From DAOTVC01 sp034437215 (GTDB lineage Bacteria > Chloroflexota > Anaerolineae > B4-G1 > SLSP01), in NCBI GenBank assembly GCA_034437215.1, contig DAOTVC010000104.1, positions 1 through 9,391 on the forward strand: a DNA stretch of 9,391 bases, given 5' to 3'. The translations under genes were made by a program, and so were the position numbers. Positions within the stretch are counted from its first letter, which is position 1. Each line of letters starts with the position of its first letter. Shown piece by piece: positions 5,250 through 9,391 of this stretch. A model generated the notes under the pieces. That model did not search any database and was not told where the DNA came from. It was given only the letters and a program-made list of their open reading frames with translations.

Positions 5250-5299
5250 GTAGTAGGCACTTCAGTGCCGTAAAGCAACGGCGATGAATCGCCTACTAC
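5250..5299. repeat. 50-nt cloverleaf-folding palindromic repeat
   Basis: The outer stem GTAGTAG (5250-5256) with CTACTAC (5293-5299) closes three consecutive hairpins that abut with no unpaired junction base. Hairpin 1 is GCAC-TTCA-GTGC (5257-5268), hairpin 2 is CGT-AAAGCA-ACG (5269-5280), hairpin 3 is GCGA-TGAA-TCGC (5281-5292). It is not a tRNA: there is no T-loop GTTCRA, no D-loop GG, and arm lengths are wrong. It reads as a mobile or dispersed intergenic palindrome lying inside the mRNA of the two Hsp20 genes, where it could affect processing or stability. Confidence 0.7.
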
Positions 5300-5303
5300 A
5301 AAC

Positions 5304-5323
5304 CCAAGCCTATTTTTAAGGAG
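5304..5323 (+). repeat. 20-bp direct repeat, right copy, carrying the second Hsp20 SD
   Basis: An exact copy of 5188-5207. Its end, extended by one G, forms AAGGAGG (5318-5324), 7 bases before the ATG at 5332, and is the working ribosome-binding site of the second Hsp20 gene. Confidence 0.9.
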
Positions 5324-5331
5324 GAAACCCG

Positions 5332-5775
5332 ATGACTTACCGAGATCCCACCGAAGATTTCAATTCCTGGAACCGGGCGATGAGCCGTCTGGTGCAGGAC
5401 AGCTTCGTGCCCACCTGGCTCGCCGAGAGGCGCGCGGGAGGGCGTGTCCTGCGCCTGCCCCTTGACGTGTACGTGACTACCGAGGAGATCGTTATCCTCG
5501 CCTCCATTCCGGGCGCCGATCCCGATGAGGTCAACATCACCTTCGAAGGGGACACGCTCACCATCGAGGGCGAGATTCAAGCGCCCCTGGAGAACGTCGA
5601 CTACGCCCTTCGAGAGCGCCCCTACGGGCAGTTTCGGCGCAACCTGACCATCAATACCCCCGTGGACATCAACAAGGCCGAGGCGAAGTTCGACAACGGT
5701 GTGCTGACGTTAATTCTACCCAAGGCCGAGGAGTCGCGCGCCAAGAGCATCGAGATCAAGACGAAGAAGAAATAG
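5332..5775 (+). CDS. Hsp20/alpha-crystallin small heat-shock protein (second copy)
   Basis: A 147-residue paralogue of the gene before it. The N-terminal arm (about 1-41) is aromatic and arginine-rich. The alpha-crystallin domain (about 42-131) includes ERPYGQFRRNL (95-105) and NGVLTLILPK (122-131). The IXI tail motif is again IEI (140-142), followed by a basic KTKKK end. Like its neighbour it should hold unfolding proteins in a refoldable state in the cytoplasm. The start is fixed by AAGGAGG 7 bases upstream, inside the right copy of the 20-bp repeat. A strong terminator follows 30 bases after the stop, so the Hsp20 pair ends its transcription unit here. Confidence 0.93.
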   Translation: MTYRDPTEDFNSWNRAMSRLVQDSFVPTWLAERRAGGRVLRLPLDVYVTTEEIVILASIPGADPDEVNITFEGDTLTIEGEIQAPLENVDYALRERPYGQFRRNLTINTPVDINKAEAKFDNGVLTLILPKAEESRAKSIEIKTKKK

Positions 5776-5804
5776 CGTCAGAGCTCCGTTTTCACGTCAG
5801 CGTT

Positions 5805-5843
5805 GCGGGCCATACCCTCTCCGGGTATGGCCCGCGCTCTTTT
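5805..5843 (+). terminator. Strong intrinsic terminator after the Hsp20 pair
   Basis: A 13-bp perfect stem, GCGGGCCATACCC (5805-5817) with GGGTATGGCCCGC (5823-5835), has a 5-nt loop and is followed by GCTCTTTTC. The T-run (5840-5843) overlaps the likely -35 region of the next promoter. The stem tip reads ATACCC-N5-GGGTAT, which also resembles a copper-repressor (CsoR-type) operator. Confidence 0.85.
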
Positions 5844-5870
5844 CAAAGCCTGGTGATTATATGGTATAAT
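5842..5870 (+). promoter_or_regulatory. Extended -10 promoter of the copper ATPase
   Basis: A perfect TATAAT (5865-5870) is preceded by TG one base upstream (TGGTATAAT), the extended -10 form, which needs little help from the -35 box. TTCAAA (5842-5847), 17 bp upstream, is a 4/6 match. Transcription should start near 5877, leaving about 40 AT-rich bases before the gene, unusual against the high-GC surroundings. No MerR/CueR-type long-spacer dyad is seen. Confidence 0.6.
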
Positions 5871-5917
5871 TACTATAGATATAGGATTTAATCACATCCC
5901 ATAAATGGAGGGGGTAC

Positions 5918-8389
<2,472 letters not shown>

Positions 8390-8395
8390 TCCAGG

Positions 8396-8467
8396 GGGAT
8401 TAGGGATGGGGAAGCAGGGATTGGGGAGGTTCTCATTCCTAATCCCTGTTCTCCTGTCCCTGATCCC
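8396..8467. repeat. 72-nt near-perfect palindrome after the copper ATPase
   Basis: The outer arms GGGATTAGGGA (8396-8406) and TCCCTGATCCC (8457-8467) and the inner arms CAGGGATTGGG (8415-8425) and CCTAATCCCTG (8438-8448) pair with only G-U exceptions. The segment between them also pairs with one clear mismatch, so the RNA makes one hairpin of about 30 bp with a 12-nt loop. The repeated GGGATTRGG/CCTAATCCC unit is typical of dispersed intergenic repeats. Only CTTCTTTAAG follows, so it is a poor U-tract terminator but could block 3' exonucleases. Confidence 0.65.
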
Positions 8468-8517
8468 TTCTTTAAGAAGCAGAAAGCTGACCACCATACA
8501 CTACGTTGAGGAGAGAA

Positions 8518-9003
8518 ATGAGACAAGAGAACGCGAAGTACTTCTGGGCCTTGACCCGGATCGCCCTGGGATTCATCTTCCTCTGGGCCTTTCTCGACAA
8601 GCTCTTCGGCCTGGGCTTCTCCACGCCGCCCGAAAACGCGTGGCTGGCGGGAGGCTCGCCCACGGCAGGCTTTTTGCAGTTCGCACCCCGGGGACCCTTC
8701 GCCGGGCTCTACAACAGCATGGCGGGAAATCCCGTGGTCGACGTGCTCTTCATGTTCGGGCTCTTGGGACTGGGCATCGCCCTCCTTCTGGGCATTGGCA
8801 TGAAAATTGCCGGCGTCGCCGGTCCGCTCCTCATGCTGCTGATGTGGTCGGCGCGCTTACCGCCCGAGAACAACCCCATCATCGACGAGCACATCGTCTA
8901 CGCCTTCACCATCATGGGATTGGCCGCCGCCCGTGCCGGACGAACCTGGGGGCTGGGGGAGTGGTGGGCCGAGCGGGTGAAGGGCGCTCCCATTCTCGAG
9001 TAG
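8518..9003 (+). CDS. DoxX-family integral membrane protein
   Basis: A 161-residue protein with four predicted membrane helices (about 8-29, 72-94, 97-113 and 122-141), the usual DoxX/DoxD size and topology. The first helix ends RIALGFIFLWAFLDKLFGLGF (13-33), with the Asp-Lys after the helix that is common in the family. The loop between helices 1 and 2 is long (about 40 residues), and helix 4 opens with PIIDEHIVYA. Members are linked to the small subunit of thiosulfate:quinone oxidoreductase or to redox-stress membrane complexes, but this single gene has no sulfur-oxidation partner here, so its reaction is unknown. ATG 8518 is preferred over an in-frame TTG at 8506 because GAGGAG (8508-8513) lies just before it and would fall inside the longer version. 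It may be transcribed with the copper ATPase, although the palindrome lies between them. Confidence 0.8.
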   Translation: MRQENAKYFWALTRIALGFIFLWAFLDKLFGLGFSTPPENAWLAGGSPTAGFLQFAPRGPFAGLYNSMAGNPVVDVLFMFGLLGLGIALLLGIGMKIAGVAGPLLMLLMWSARLPPENNPIIDEHIVYAFTIMGLAAARAGRTWGLGEWWAERVKGAPILE

Positions 9004-9019
9004 TCCTCGTGTAACCACC

Positions 9020-9054
9020 AAAAGGCCTCCGATCAGCGTGATCGGAGGCCTTTT
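9020..9054. terminator. Bidirectional intrinsic terminator between convergent genes
   Basis: AAAAGGCCTCCGATCA (9020-9035) and TGATCGGAGGCCTTTT (9039-9054) form a 16-bp perfect stem with a 3-nt loop. The T-run on the + strand ends the DoxX transcript. The A-run on the left gives the same U-tract on the minus strand, ending the convergent gene. Confidence 0.92.
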
Positions 9055-9071
9055 CTTCTACGCGAGGGTCT

Positions 9072-9391
9072 CTATCCGGGCAGGCGGCTGACGAGCTTGA
9101 TCTCGCGGGCCTCGAACTTCCCGTTGGGATGGTTGGACTCCGCCAGCTCGAATTCGAAGATGTAGTTGTAGCTGGGCAGAAGCCCCCTGTTGACATTGGA
9201 GGGCAGCCAGGCATCCCGGAAGTAGGCAGCCGTGTAAGGAGAGTCGGGGCGCTTGGTATCGGTGAGCCAGAGGTCCGGGCCCAGCGCCCCCATGAAGCGC
9301 ATGAAACCATAGTCGTGCTCGCCGTTGTGGTAGTAACAGACACCCCGCACCCGGGAGCCGGCCTCGCCCCAGGGAAGCTCTCCCCCCTCAC
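9072..9391 (-). CDS. C-terminal part of a protein with possible cold-shock-like fold
   Basis: The frame is open from the window edge to TAG at 9074-9072, giving 105 visible residues. A GTG at 9350 is in frame, but the codons before it continue without a stop and read as protein (GGELPWGEAGSR), so the gene begins outside the window. The pattern RGVCYYHNGEHDYGFMRFM, then DLWLTDTKRPDSPY..AYFRDAWLP, then YNYIFEFELAES...GKFEAREIKLV loosely follows a cold-shock/OB fold: first strands with GF, a middle FxxxxL, and a last strand pair rich in F/E ending in a basic xxIxLV. Key RNA-binding aromatics of true Csp proteins (KGFGFI, VFVH) are only partly kept, so this is a weak fold guess and no function is claimed. 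Confidence 0.6.
   Translation of the reverse strand, partial: EGGELPWGEAGSRVRGVCYYHNGEHDYGFMRFMGALGPDLWLTDTKRPDSPYTAAYFRDAWLPSNVNRGLLPSYNYIFEFELAESNHPNGKFEAREIKLVSRLPG

Noticed and set aside
5214..5273. 19-residue GTG-started frame following the left 20-bp repeat's AAGGAG
   Set aside because: The SD spacing is good, but the frame runs through the stem-loop and into the cloverleaf repeat; probably accidental after insertion.
5250..5299. tRNA or tRNA-like gene (cloverleaf fold)
   Set aside because: Too short (50 nt), with no T-loop or D-loop consensus, wrong arm lengths and no CCA context.
8406..9014. 202-residue + strand frame overlapping the DoxX gene
   Set aside because: Begins inside the palindrome and is Arg/His/Gly-rich; the DoxX frame has membrane helices and an SD.

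Overview
The window is high-GC bacterial DNA with ordinary operon-scale gene packing. Intrinsic terminators, sigma70-like promoters and strong Shine-Dalgarno (SD) sequences are easy to see. The tandem PA14 domains after a Pro/Ala linker, paired small heat-shock genes, and intergenic palindromic repeats (one with a core that translates as CPEPVEG...STPLRSAQG) suggest a Chloroflexota (Anaerolineae-like) genome. This is an inference from gene content and repeat style; no marker gene is present to prove it.

Layout, left to right on the + strand unless stated: the 3' part of a tandem PA14-domain envelope protein (1-839) with its terminator; a promoter placed so that the mRNA may be leaderless, then an MFS efflux-type transporter (961-2163); a 390-base non-coding stretch holding a 161-bp inverted-repeat element, a stem-loop, a set of 11-bp-phased direct repeats and two mutually exclusive RNA helices; an unrecognised 69-residue small protein (2554-2763); a strong promoter, a 19-codon leader ORF and an intrinsic terminator in front of an ABC-F ATPase (2974-4659); two Hsp20 chaperones (4750-5187 and 5332-5775) separated by a 20-bp direct repeat that flanks a 50-nt sequence folding into a perfect cloverleaf; a terminator and an extended -10 promoter leading to a two-HMA-domain copper-exporting P1B ATPase (5918-8389); a 72-nt palindrome; a DoxX-family membrane protein (8518-9003); a bidirectional terminator; and the 3' part of a convergent minus-strand gene of uncertain, possibly cold-shock-like fold (9072-9391).

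The neighbourhood reads as a stress and resistance island in a loose sense: drug-efflux-type MFS, ribosome-protecting ABC-F, chaperones, copper export and a redox-associated membrane protein. The individual terminators and promoters indicate several independent transcription units rather than one operon.

The most interesting system is the 2769-2973 leader. Promoter, SD-led 19-codon ORF, intrinsic terminator and ABC-F gene are in the order known for antibiotic-sensing ribosome-mediated attenuation of resistance ABC-F genes in Firmicutes. Second is the 2379-2763 block, where a response-regulator-like repeat operator, a two-state RNA leader and an SD-led small ORF lie in a consistent order. Third is the cloverleaf repeat between the Hsp20 genes, flanked by a long direct repeat that duplicates the downstream gene's ribosome-binding site.
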